The notes below the pieces were generated by a model that had not been told where the DNA came from, did no database searches, and saw only the letters and a list, made by a program, of their open reading frames with translations. From Verticillium longisporum (taxonomy: Eukaryota > Ascomycota > Sordariomycetes > Glomerellales > Plectosphaerellaceae): 64,000 nucleotides of DNA. Positions 21,942 to 34,300 of the stretch are shown here, piece after piece. The position numbers and the translations under genes were made by a program. Where the stretch lies: assembly GCA_019188255.1 (NCBI GenBank), contig JAETXT010000005.1:5890001-5954000 (forward strand). Direction: 5' to 3'. The first letter of the stretch is position 1. The number at the start of each line of letters is the position of its first letter.

Positions 21942-24306
21942 TTAGTAATTGAAACCCGGCAGATTTGGCCAGTTGAGCCCTTCAAAATTGTCCATATCTT
22001 CCCATGAGAGGTTGGCACCTGCTGGGTCGAATGCGTTGTGCGGCTGATTGAGGATCTCGATGATCTGCTCATCAGACATGGTCGAGAACTGCAAGGTCTC
22101 TGGCCACAACTGTGACTGTGTTGGCGGTTGCGGATAGCCCGGCTGTGCTTCCGCTGGTCCGAGGGCCGCCAGACTCTGGTCACTGCTTGCTGGGATATTG
22201 GTGAAGCCGAACTGGGCAGCCCCCAGTGTCTCGGCGGCGGGTTGAAAGTGCGCCACCGAGTGCTCTTCAGCCGCAGTAGCAGCCTTTTTGGTGAGGCCTC
22301 GCAGATATTTGCCGTAGAGTGTGGATAACCCGTTACGATGTTTCGTTTTGTTGCCGACGCGCTCGAGGACGCACGCTGTCTGTTCGATGAGATTTCGGAC
22401 ACTCGGGGCCAGGTTGGAGCTTCCACTGGCGTATGCGCTCAGCGTGAGAGCGAAGCATGCTGCAAACGCAATCATGATGCACGTGTTGATCGGCATCGAC
22501 TGCAGCCTAGCATCGCTCTGGATGGCTACCCGTCGAACCGTCAATGCCGCTGACATGCCAGCCGTGCGGAAGAACTGGCGTACTTCAATGGGAGCTGTCG
22601 GGTGATTGATGACGCCGCTGTAGATGGATAACCGTGTATGAGTGACAAGGATTTCAACATAAGGTGGCAGTTTTCGCTCCGGTCCAGATCCAATAGATAA
22701 ACCCCAGTCTGTATTCCATTGATCAAAGAAGCGCTCGATTGCGCCCTGAATCGATTGGGCGATGAGAGATCCATCTGAGAATGTGTTTTGTGATCCATCA
22801 CACATTGCCCGGACCGTCGCGAAGATGCTGTCCAAATCACGACGGAGAACAGCCATGGAAACCAGATGTCCGTCGGCAGGATCAGCAATATCTGACCTGT
22901 GCCAGTTGTCACAGTCCCGCAAAGACCGCGTAATGGGAACTGTGAAGCTTCGTCCGCGAGCTAGAGACATGCCACGTTCAAGCACAAACAACGCAATCCA
23001 GCATCGTTCTCGCCGTCGAAGTAATCTTCTGCCCATGGTTGACGTTGGGTCAATGTTGCCGAGTCCGTCAATAGCCATGGCGGTACGGGGATCAACGCAG
23101 TCGCCTCGAGCGACCGCTGCCGCGGAACCGAGCATGTCCGTTGACACGAGCAGCTTATGTACGGAGAGGTCTATAGCAATGGTCATTGCCATGGAAACGT
23201 ACCAGCACGTCTCGTCGTCCGTGCTATGCTGGCCTGGGAACATCCATGGGACGTTGACCATGAACGCCAGCACGATTTCGACCGATTTGTGTCCTTTGAT
23301 GATGACTCTATGCGCCAGGCCCTTGGCATGAGTGGATAGTCGCTTCGACAGCGCAGCATCTTGTGGTCTGAAGAGCGCTGAGGAAGCCATGATTGATGTG
23401 GTCAGAAACGCGGACCGGGCCCTTGTGAATGACACTGTGTTTATGGCAGGATCAAGTCCCCATCGGGTGTGGGCGAGGTTCTTGTGGAAACTTGGAACTT
23501 TCTGTTAGCAAGAAGACAGCGTCCTCCGTGAATTTCCGCACTCACTATGTAAATAGATCTTCGGCTTCCGCCTCTGTTACGAGACCCATGCTGATCGGGT
23601 CAATTTCGTCGCCAACATCGAGGTTGACACGCACAGACGTGAAAAACGACTGTATTTCAGTATCCTCGTCGGGTTGTTCAGGCTGCTGCCTCTTCCGGCC
23701 GCTCTTAGTTATTGGTCCGGGCGAAGGACCGCCAGGAGTTGGAGACAGCTGGAGGTTGGACGCCCGAGCAAGCAGCTGGAGAGGGTTTTCGGCATCGTCA
23801 ATCGTCAGACTGCCTTCTCTATGATGTGCGACGTACGCATTGCTATCAGGGGTGTCCTCCGTCTCATCATCTTCATCCGTCGAAAGATCATCACCGCCAT
23901 CTACAGTTTCACGACGTTGCAACCTTGTCGTACTGGAGCTCACGGATGGATGATCTTTCGTTTCAACGAGCAGATTTTGAAGGTCGAACAGAGCCCTGCT
24001 GTCCTCGTCGTTCTGCTCGCCTGACTTGACGCGCTTCAGAGCCTGTTCGATCTGAAAGAGGGCTTTCTCCAAGCCTTTACGCTTGCTATCTATTGTTAGC
24101 AATCGTCTTTGAGGGGGGGCATTGTGCAGGCGGTCACACTTCTTAATGCCCTTCTGCCGTCCAGCATGGAAAGTGGGACGAATACATTCAGCATTGAGCT
24201 GCACACATCTCTTGCATTTGGCTTGATCCTTGGACCAATCGCATTTTATCTTGCTTTTGCGACAGACCAAACAGGCAGCCTGCTTGGGCCGTTGAGCGTC
24301 CTCCAT
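21942..24306 (-). CDS. Zn2Cys6 fungal transcription factor
   Basis: Two exons, 24306-23546 and 23490-21942; 769 residues. Start at 24306 (TCATGGAGG); an upstream in-frame ATG adds 14 residues. The binuclear zinc cluster is at residues about 12-41 with spacing C-x2-C-x6-C-x8-C-x2-C-x6-C (ACLVCRKSKIKC ... CKRC ... C), followed by a basic region and a short helical segment. The middle-homology region spans the second exon (NLAHTRWGLDP, ETCWYVSMAMTIAIDLSVHK, RRRERCWIALFVLERGMSLARGR), as in Gal4-type regulators. The acceptor at 23491 (CCAAG) was chosen because it joins the frames as LFT-Y-FHKN. Its targets are unknown. The position beside the carrier, Pxp2-like and SCOT genes makes local regulation a testable idea only. 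Confidence 0.92.
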
Positions 24307-27300
24307 GACGCAAAAGGTTTCGGCGAAGATGACCAAGGGCGGGGTCAATGATTGGGCATGAGACGCGGAATGAAGTTGAGGACTGGGTCACTATCGGATA
24401 CGTTGCTGGAAAGATGCTTCCGCCACGTCAGGTGCAGTAATAGAGATGTTGCCTGCATGCCTCGCCGGTCTTGAGGCTCTCACAAGGCCACCCGCAGATT
24501 GGTTCGATCGAGTGAAGAGCGCCGTCGGGATTGTATCCCACAGAATGAGGTCGGTTGGTGATCCAAGGCCCAGCGAGGGAAAGTCAACCCCCATGGTCGT
24601 ATCCAATGAACAAGCGGCCACCTACTTAGTCAGCAATGAAGTGAGTGTCAGAGCGTTCAGTCGGTGAGGGGTCGGTGAAACGAGTTGGATTGAACAGTAA
24701 TCGACGAGTCAGGACCATTTGTCTACCTGCAGTACAAGTAGGTCCAGGCTCAGCCCTAGCAATCTTCAACGGCGTGATCGTGGGTGGCCGCTGGGGACGA
24801 TGTGACCTTCGCTGTGCTCCGAGAAGATCATCTCGCCGGATCAGCATTGCGAGCATCACCAGCTTGGTGGGACTCCTCATCGGAATGGGAGCCGATCGTC
24901 TCGGGACTCATTCAAGCTGTTCTCAAACGCCCTGGAGCCTATGGCCCCATTTCCCAACAATGAGCCATGCATTCGCCGAATCGATGATCACACAACGCAG
25001 GCATCACATCTACGATACTGCCCTACAACGCACGAGCAGGGCCGAATCGACAGTCTAGCTTTGCCGGACTGGACTCACAGACACGCAGGCACGCGCTACC
25101 CGCTCTCCGGGACGCGCCCGTCACGCCAGTATCAAGATGGGAAATGAATCAACAAAGTTCGGCGCGTCTCGTCTGCAAGAACCCCGCGTCTCGTCACACC
25201 ACCAATGCAAGTTGACGCGTTCCAGTCCTTCCTAGCGCTCATTGCGACGTTCTCAGACCCGAAGCTGCCTTGTTGAGGGCCAGATCAGAGCTCTGTTGAG
25301 ATCCTGAAGAGATTGTGCGTACATCACACATGTAGGTCCCACGAGCCTGGCGCCAAAAGGGCCTCCTCCCGGGCCGCAGACGGTGGGCGCCGCCGGCGGA
25401 CTAGTTTCGCTTCTCCTCTCCTTTGTCCCGTCATCGGGAGCTCATTGTCCTTCTCCAAGGTTGTGGAACTCATGCGAACACAATCGAGATCTGATCCTCG
25501 ACGTCTCCTCTCATCCGAAATTTTCTTTGCTTCCTAGCTGAGCGAGCCTGTCTTCAGCTCCTCTTCTGGGACCTAGCTGCCGCAGCATCGGGCTCTGGCG
25601 GGCGGAGACGTCTAGATGGTAGCGAGATGACCTCGGAGCCACATCTCATGGAGGGGAGGTGTCATTATCCACCGCCCCATGGTGTCATCGTCAGGTACAG
25701 AGATGGCAGTCTGGAAGCTGTGAACGGTCGACCTAGTTTGGCCTGCTGCGTGTTTTTCCAAGCACTGCCGGCAGCAGAAGGTGCAATTTCGGACTGTAAC
25801 TTATTACAATTGGCACATGAGGTGTGCCAGAGCCGTCCACGCTGTAGGCACGACCCGAGGAATAGCCCTGTAATCATAGCCCTGCACGCCGGTCAGGCCC
25901 GTCGAGTCAGACACGTTTGGCAGGCGCATTGTGGGATTGTCTATCCTGAGTTCATTACCTTTGTCGTGACTCCGCGCGAGGGTTGCATCACGATCGCAAA
26001 CTTTTCTCTCAATGATCTTCAGCGGCACCAAGCGATCCCAGCGCGTCCAACTCAGAATCTGACATGCATCCGCTCCGCCCGTTAATCCCGCCTCATGATG
26101 GACGGGCAATGGCAAGGTTAGCCCCGCAAAGTCCTGTAGTCCTAGGCGAAGAATCTGGCCAGCCTGTATGTCCGGGCTATTGAGAACTTGACTTCAGATG
26201 AACGAGCCCCGCTGTCGGCAGGGCTAATCAAGATGTGACGCCTGCTTTGCACCGATCGAAGTCTCCGCAAATGAAGATGAAGTCATCGTCATGCTCGTCG
26301 CCACTTCATCTGTGCACCCGTGGACCGTTTGTTTCTTGCTTGACCTGGGATTGCTGCTCGGCTTAGTGTAGCGCGTAGCCTGTTAACATCGTGAAGAAAG
26401 GGACATGAAGAGCCGTTGCAAATTTGGGATTTGAGCTCAGGCCATGCATCATCTTCACCATCTTCGGTGGCTGATTTGGCTCCAGGTGAGACACGCCGTC
26501 GCCTCGTGGCCCCCTTGTTGGCAGCTGGAATGCTGCGGTGACAGCCGCTGGACAGGCCTCGGCGGATTGACAGTTCGATCCTCGGAACAATGGGTGCTGA
26601 CAGCCAAAGTCCGCTGACTGGACAGGAAGTGGAACTGCTCATCATCATGTCGGTAAGCAATAGCCTTCGCGTTGCCCGTCAAAGAAGCCCTGCATCTTGA
26701 GCCAGAAAGGACCAGATATTATTGCAGCCTAGTCCAACAAATGATACTTCCTCCAACCTAGGTCTGGGTCGTGGCAGGGCCGCGACTTTGATGCTACCAC
26801 CCACGTGTCGCCGAAAGATTACCCAGCCGCCAGTCTTTACATACTGCTTATGTGTATGCGAATTCAGTTCATGATTTTGCCGGGGGACTCATTCAGAGGT
26901 CTAAAAAGATGTGTCGCAGCCCTAGTCACAATGGTTCAACGGATCGCCGAGTGATCGAAAGGAAATCATACTGCTCATGTGAAATCACACCCTCCATTTC
27001 GGAGCGGCAAAAAAATTCAAGGATGTCGCGGGAGCCCCTGAGGAGAAGAGGCAAAGCGTCAGGTACAAGGTCCTGATTGGTCGCGGAACAACGTAGCTGA
27101 GCCGCCGCTCAGGGGTTGAGGGTGTGGAAATAAGTAGGCACTACTCTAGATTAACGCTTGGCGGACTCTGCGTCTGATTGTGTTTTGGAGGGGAAGCGTT
27201 GGTGGCCTGTGGGTATCGGCAGCCCCTGAGGTGATAGAACTTAGCATTGCCAGCCTGTGAATTTGCTAATTCAACCTGAATAGCGCGTCAAAGGCACTAT

Positions 27301-28765
27301 GGCTTGCGATTGTGTGGTGCAGCGGGGGGCAAATATCAATTGGAGGCGAAGCGACCTGTGCCAACATCAAATGGGCCTGTGTCAGCAAGCTGCGCACCAT
27401 TGTCATTTTGAGGTCCAGCAGCTCGGTTCCGTGGCTCCCGCGACGCTGAGGCCATCACGGCCCGTCAGTCTGGCGCCCAGGCCACCTTGTCGATGTTCTC
27501 GTTCTTCGCCTTCGGCCACAAGCTACCGCCATGGTGTCATGGCTATGGATGCCTCGACAGGTCTTACTTTGCGTGAACCCCAGACCGAAAAAGGAGTCGA
27601 TGACGCCTGTCTCGTCTCATCTCAACGGCTCAAGGGACGATAGCCAAAAGGAAAGTGAGGAGCGATATGGACGAGACTTGACTCACCACCGAGTCTAGTC
27701 CGCCGACCGCCGTCTCATCAACCATGCGGCTCGAGTCAGGCCCTTCAAAGTGAAGCCCTCAAGATGAAATAGAGCGGGGAAGCTGTCGCCGTTTTTCATT
27801 TGTGCGATCGATTCGTCGACGACCAAGCTGGGTGGCGATCCAATTGAACATTGATTTGAGCAAACGATGTCGCCTGTCGAGGACGCCAAGTGACACTTTT
27901 GCACTATCTGGTGCTCTGAGCTCACTGAATCGCAGCCATTGGAACCCCCAGTGCGACCCTTTGCAAGGCTCCCAGCGCTTGCCTGATGGCCTTCAGTAGA
28001 CAGGTTGGCGTGCGGAGGGGATCGTCGTGAGCCAAGCATATTGCAGCGGGCATCCGACGGGGAGGAGTAATCCGACGAAGTACCAGACGAGCTGAACTAA
28101 ACCTGGCGAATCTGGCGTCAACTCCGGAGGCTGCTCATTCATGATGTTGCAACATGCTGCTGCGACAAAAATGGTTGGTTGCAATGCAAAGTGAGTCGTG
28201 AAATGGGAAACAAGGAAAACCGCCGCATTCTGGATCTAGAGGCTCGATAACGGCATACTCGTGCAAAAAGGGGGCACATATTCTTTTGTATCGAGCTCTG
28301 CTTTAAGCCAATCAACCGTCTTGCGGTGAGCTCGACCAGGTTACTCGTGTCTCGACATGTCTTGCTTGCTCATGTGCCCTGGTTCAAATGATCGATCAGA
28401 CAGACAGACAAGGCAATAGAGCGTGTGACAAGGATGGCGGACGGCTGCTTACACTCCGTCTTGCGTAGGACAAGTTCATCTCAGTGTGTTCAATCGTAAA
28501 TGAGGGTTTTTCGTTTGCCGGCGCGGCCGTGGAATGCTGAGGGGCGCCTGGTGCTCTGTGTCCCTGCTACCTCAACAACGAGGAAAATGACGGTACCCGA
28601 CAGACGGTCCTTGGCTCAGTACCTACCTACCTTCCCTGAGAACATCGTTCGTCCAGAAATGAATGTTCTTCGAGGCGGAAGTCACGACGCAAGGAAGACA
28701 GCACCAGCTCGCCGCTGGTGGTCTCCATTTCTATCTAGGTACCTACCTTAGGTGCCTTGGTTAGG
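24307..28765. other. long intergenic region, no gene recognised
   Basis: About 4.5 kb without a supportable gene. Open frames reach at most about 150 codons, with no motifs, no consistent splice pairs and heavy overlap between strands. Base composition looks ordinary, unlike the AT-rich insert to the right. Short CAGA and CCTA microsatellite-like runs occur near 28397 and 28620-28760. Confidence 0.5.
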
Positions 28766-28767
28766 TA

Positions 28768-28819
28768 CAGTGGGGCGATAAAAGAAACGACGGAATTCCG
28801 TTTTTATACTAAAATACAT
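28768..28819 (+). repeat. left terminal inverted repeat of the element
   Basis: Starts CAGTGGGGCGATAAAA. The outer 32 bp and an inner 19 bp (ending in AAAATACAT) are mirrored at the right end. Confidence 0.9.
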
Positions 28820-29266
28820 GGTTTTCTAACCTTTATTACTTACTCTATAGGTTATATATATTACTATAACTAAGAGAACTACTAGAACTTTACTTAATCT
28901 ATATACTCTATTACTTAGATTTATAATAAATACTATATTTAATAAATTAAAGAACTTTAAAGTTAAGTAATTTTTATTCCTATCTTAATATTAGTTTTAT
29001 AAATAAAGTGATTTAATTAAGATGAAACTTTTAAATATATAAAATAGTAGATTTTTTTCTCTATATAATAGTATTTATTACATATTTTAAAACTACCTTA
29101 ACTCTATAAATCCTATAAGCCTAGCTTTAAGCTTAAATATCTAAGTATATATTAGGCCTAGAGATAAAACCTCTTAGTATAGTATATTTTTAGTACTTAT
29201 ATTCCTTTTAACCTTTTTCTAAATTTTTATTTAATATATTTAGAGTATAGTAGCTTTTTGAATTTA

Positions 29267-29328
29267 ATGTATTTTAGTATAAAAATGGGGTAAAATGGAA
29301 TTCCGTCGTTTCTTTTGTCGCCCCACTG
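29267..29328 (-). repeat. right terminal inverted repeat of the element
   Basis: Read on the minus strand it starts CAGTGGGGCGACAAAA. It contains 11 bp between the outer and inner blocks that the left copy lacks. Confidence 0.9.
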
Positions 29329-29330
29329 TA

Positions 29331-31076
29331 CCTACCTTCCCAAGCAAATGTGCCTCCCAGTTGAACACTGCCGTCCACCGGCAGGTACTGGCTAGGGTCA
29401 TGCACCTCTGCCGAAGGAAGGAGACCCAACTGTGTGCCTGCCTTGACACCATAATCTCAGACTGATCATGGTGCCACCTACCTTGGGGCCTCAGGTACCT
29501 TATTACAAGTCTGGTCTACCTTGCCTACCTACCTAGGTAGGTACCTAAGGTACTGTAAGGTGACACCAGCCAGCAGTCAACCCGTTGATGGTGGAATGGT
29601 TTTGTCCTGATGGCTGAGCTTCGCCATCGAGCGAGAGATGACGGTATGGTGTGCTTAAGAATGTCGGTGTTCTACTCTCCCCGCAAACCTCTCTGAAGCT
29701 TGCGGCACGCGTTCCATCCAGGAACTCTGAGCCATGACCTTTTTACCCTCACAGCTTACTAGCCCCATTCTGCTGGCACGCCCCAGAAAGCCGGAAACCT
29801 GCCCACGCTAGACAACCCGCCTACAATCACCTAATTGTGGTAGGCAGGCGAGTGCGACCCCACACAGCCTTACATTCCGCGGCGCTTGCCCCTGTCGCGT
29901 TCCAGGAACCACCCCTGAACGCCTTCTCAACGCTGAACACGCCCCCAGGGGCAGGCCCCTGCTTACCCCCTGACGCCAATGAACTAGGTACCGTCAAGTA
30001 CTACCAAGCTGGAGGGGAGCCCCTAGGAAGCGCACGTTGGAGGTGGGATAGCCTCCCTTGCTGTTTTGCCCCGGCGTTTCTTTTCTTCTGCTTCGTCGCT
30101 CGGAGTCCCAATTTCTTCTGGTTCCGCCTCCTGGACCTCTTGTCTTCCGCCCTCGCTCACAGTCTGTGCCCCGTCGACCCATCTCTCGTCCTGTCAGGTC
30201 AAACGCCTCCAGCTTCAGACTTTCGTCCATTCTTTTCCCCTTCGAGCATTCTCCTTCTCTCACTCCAGCAGACCGAGTCGTTGCTTGTCCACTATTTGCG
30301 CCTTTGACGTTGCGAGTCAACGACGACGGACCCCCGAACACGATCATAGCCAGGCACAAGGCTGCTCCCCTCTTTTCGAACCGATCGGCTTTGGCGTTTG
30401 CATCTCGCCTTGCATCTGCTCCACCAAGGGCCCCCTGCTGCCAAACGAACAACCTGCCGACACACCGTCGACGCCCATAACCACGACGACATCTGCCTTC
30501 GACTGTCCGCAGCCCCTTCTTTGATACGAGAAGCCCACTTCTCGACGTTGTCCTACGCCGCTCTCGCCTTCTCGCTACTTACAGCGACCAACGCCCATTT
30601 CCAGTCGCCTTTGCAGTTGCTTCCGAATCACAGCGTACTGACCAGACAGGAACAATCGAGTTTCCTGTACCGCACCACAAACCGAACCCTCATTCACGGG
30701 AGTCGACCACGAGCCCTATCTCACGCGCATCCATCTTGGTTTCGGCAAGCAGCAGTAGTCTTCTCGTCACCCCTGCTCGTGCACCGCCAGCGATTAGACG
30801 AAGAGAAGCTTGGACAATCAGTACAACGGTCGAAACATTGACAATCGACCGATCTCTTCGTGCTGAAACGCTCCTCACACGGGCCATTCATCAGCCTTTC
30901 GCAGCCAGGTACGTCCCCAGCGATTATCTCCGCAATCTGGCACAGCGGTCTTAAGAAAGGCCAATCCCTCTATTGCCGCCTGTGTCACGGCCTGTCATCG
31001 ATCGGAGAGTGCAACCAGCAACTGCTGCTACTTGTGCTCATTTCGCAGCATTGCACTCTCTGCGAGTCTTCTTGAC
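29331..31076. other. intergenic region and probable promoter/leader of the 1267-residue protein gene
   Basis: CCTA-type microsatellite tracts occupy about 29330-29560. From about 30050 the plus strand becomes strongly pyrimidine-rich with many tttcttttc and cttc runs and few purine stretches, typical of a fungal transcription start region. If transcription starts there, the 5' leader would be up to 1.2 kb. Frames of up to 156 codons in this stretch look like composition artefacts. Confidence 0.4.
29527..29542. repeat. 16-bp perfect palindrome in a CCTA microsatellite tract
   Basis: ACCTACCTAGGTAGGT is a perfect palindrome inside a run of CCTA/AGGT units (about 29520-29555). Related units lie at 28618-28632 and 28736-28767, on both sides of the inverted-repeat element. 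Confidence 0.7.
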
Positions 31077-31304
31077 ATGGGATCCTCACAAACCATTTAC
31101 TGACTCGCTGGTTTAGCTCCATAGTTCGAGACAGCCTCCGTCGGATCACCCGCTGGTCGCCACAAATCTGCTGTGACGTCCAATCGTCCATTCTCACTTT
31201 CTGCATGGAACCCCTTTGAAAACAACGCCCACTACCTTTTCTCCTCTACGACTTTTGGCCCCATCATCGAGGTGGTCACGACGTCCATGCACAACACCAT
31301 TTGA
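31077..31304 (+). promoter_or_regulatory. cluster of three minimal upstream ORFs
   Basis: Three tiny uORFs precede the main ATG at 31326: 31077-31103 (8 codons plus stop), 31205-31219 (4 plus stop) and 31287-31304 (5 plus stop). The last ends 21 nt before the main start. If the leader begins near 30050 as the pyrimidine tract suggests, they lie in the mRNA and could damp or condition translation. Confidence 0.4.
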
Positions 31305-31325
31305 CTCTAAAGCACCGACAACACC

Positions 31326-34300
31326 ATGAATCGGTTCCGCACGAAGAAGAAGACGAAGGAAGAGGCACCGCCTCGCGTCTCAAACGACTCAGACTCGCCT
31401 GCGCCCTTCAGACTTTTCGGCAAGAATAAGAAGACAACAGAGGAGGAACCTAAGAAAGAGATCGACCTCGCTACGGCACTCCCCTCGAGTGACGACTTCC
31501 GAACCAGTCTGCTGATGACAGGCTTGTCAGCACGATTTTCCATGTTAAAGGAGCAAGATGATCCAACCTCCAAGATTGGGAAGGCCAGCGACGATAGCGT
31601 GTTGTTTCCCAAACGGCAATCCAGAATGCTGGACTTCGGTTTCGGCCCGGGCTTGGGTGATATTGCAGAGGTGGAGTCCATCAGGGGCAAGGCACCGTTT
31701 GCTCGCATGGACTCTTTCCACTCATCTGAAGGCTCGACGTCTGGCAGCATCATGGATCGGGCTAAACCCGTTGACGGCAACAACCTATTTGGCGGACGCC
31801 AGAAGATCTACAAGCTCCCCAGTGGTGGAGCGTCTACAAAAAATATTGATGGCGGTATGTCGGGCAGAGCACTGTACGGTGACGATGTGGCCATGTCATC
31901 CTTCCAGCGCTGGAGACAAATCGAGAAGGACAGGCAACCGTCAACAGGAGAGGGCCAGGACCAAGTCAACCTCAGCATTGATATCCCTCGAGCCGAGTCA
32001 CCGCCTGCTGCAGATGTCCACCGCAAACGCGAGACCAACTCCAGCATGTCCTCCGCTCCTTCAGTCGGCCGTAACTCGACTGCAGCCACATCTGTCACTT
32101 CCCAGCCCAACGCCATGTCCAAAGATTGGCAGTTAACGGGGGCGTCCAGCCACTCAACAGCTGCCACACCTGCATTAGAGCGAAGCGTGACGAGGACACG
32201 GCGTCTTTACGAGACAGGGTTGCTGAACGATCTCCATGAACAACAAAACTCCGCTCTATCGAGAATGGATACTCTCTCCCGCCAAAGGAACTTGGGTTCT
32301 CGCACACCCGACATGCCAAACGCCCCTTCGCCTACTACTGGACTATTCACGGATCGTTTTGGCGACCGCAAGCTTTTGGCCAAGGCCAGTGCACCTAACC
32401 TGCGTTCAATGAGCCCGCCAATGACCGCGTCGTCAATGGGCACTCTGGATTTCGGGACCCGCGTTCCCAGCATTCCCGAATCGAAGACAGCCTTTGGCAC
32501 TGACGTTGCTGCTCCGTTGAGCCCTCCAATCAGCGAGTCCGAAGAACGGAGTCCACTCAACATTCAGCCGAACGACCTAGGCAAGGCCACTTCCATGGGC
32601 GTATTCAACAAGCCCGCTCAGCAGTACGACGAGACGAAGTACGCGCAGAAGCAAATCCAGCTTCAACAAGGACGTGAAACCCCGACAGAGAGGTTCCGTA
32701 CTGGTTCCTCTGCCTCTCGGACGAATGGAAGTCGGTCGCGATCACGTTCATCCTCTTCTGCTCAACGTGCACCGTTCGAGAAGACGGAACCTGCTTTGCA
32801 AACAGAGCCAACTGTGCAAGAGGAGGCTGCGTTTAATGGAACCTTCCTCGATACTGAAGATGACCAACCTCTCCGTCCTCGTCCATCGCAGTCTTCTACA
32901 TCATCTCGAGGTACTCGGCCGCGCCCTTCCGATCAGGATCATCCTGCGCTTCGGGAATCTGCGCTTCCCACACCTCTATCACTCGCTTCGATGTCAGGTG
33001 GACCCTCACCGATATCCGAACGTCCTAGCCTCTCTGCTTCTTACTCTCATCAAAGCTCACCCGACGATTCTCCCACATTGGGCCCTACGACGGGCCTGAG
33101 TGGAATAGTGCGCCAGCACCTGCGGTCAGACAGTGATGCCTCATCCATCTATGGAGGTCCTGTTTCAAGCTCTCTCAATGCTCCGAAAAGCATGTATGGG
33201 CAGTACGATCCCAACGGCATGTCCGACCTGAGCATCTCCTCCAATCCATGGGACTCACAATCTCCCGATTGGCAATCTTCGTACTTTGACAGCAGCCAAT
33301 CAAAACTCGACAGCAGAATCAACACGATCGAGGGGCGCCCCAAGCAAGAACGAAAGGAAGAGGCCATGCCTGCGCCATCTGACGCTAGGTTACGTTCAGA
33401 AACCAGGCACGCTGAAGAGAAGGAAGACGACTTTGCTCGTCATCTAGCAGATGGCGCAAGACGTGTTCGTGAAAGGTTGACATCCTATGTCGAATCGGAC
33501 AGCCGCTCTGTATCACCGCAACCTTCGGAACGTGAGCCGTTGCCATCGCGGTCGAACCCGCTCCACCTTCTTATCTCAAAGTCGAGCCGTGGCTCCCTCG
33601 TCGACCGCAGCCGAGAGCGCGAACCAGCTCCGCCACCACCGAAGGTCAACAAGATGCTCGGTATTGGCGCATCCACCATGAGTAGCTCCCCGAGTCCAAG
33701 CAAGCGGAGTTTCGACTTTGAAAGCAAGGACCCCCTTTCTCCCATGGAAGAGGAGCCGGAAAGATCATCCCCCTCGAAGCAGGAGCAGCAGCAGTCTATT
33801 GATGAAACAGCGGTATCAACGCCACAGTCAGCCAGTAAGGACGTTCAAGAAGTGGAAGAAGACAAGGAAGAAGGGATGCACGCAGGGCTGCGTGCATTCA
33901 GGCAGGCGCGGAGAGAACTTCAGAAGCTCAAGGAAACCGAAACACAGCAGCGATATCAGTCACCTTCCGGGCCGCCACCCATGCCACCCTCAGCGCCAGC
34001 CCCGCGTCCAGTCACAAATCGTGAGCGGCCGCAAGGACATCGATCCCCATCCCGTGAGCGCAGGCCACCTCCTGTTGCCTACCAGCCCCGTCCCAGTCAG
34101 GAATCGTCATATGGTGGTGGAACGCCTCAATCCTCGCGCCCGTCGTCAAGGACCGAACGAGATCGGAGCGGGTCTGAAAACAGCAACGGTAGCCGGTCTC
34201 AAAGCCGCCCGGCCAGGCTCAGAAATACGTCAGCGCCCCATGAAGGCCTGGCTCCTGGTACCAACGGTGGCTCGCCCCGTGCCATGCTCCGGTCGCCGGG

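Larger units (their letters stand above)
28766..29330. mobile_element. RIP-decayed Tc1/mariner-type inverted-repeat element (MITE-like)
   Basis: A 561-bp element at 28768-29328 is flanked by TA on both sides (28766-28767 and 29329-29330), the Tc1/mariner target duplication. The terminal inverted repeats begin CAGTGGGGCGA. The outer 32 bp at 28768-28799 match the reverse complement of 29297-29328 with one difference. An inner 19-bp pair (28801-28819 with 29267-29285) matches perfectly, offset by an 11-bp indel. The single outer mismatch is CA versus TA, the change expected from repeat-induced point mutation. The interior is extremely AT-rich, full of TA steps and stop codons, in sharp contrast to its flanks. 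The CAGTGGG start is shared with impala/mimp-like elements. No transposase frame survives. Confidence 0.9.

Noticed and set aside
31307..31783. 158-codon minus-strand frame
   Set aside because: Antisense shadow of the 1267-residue protein.
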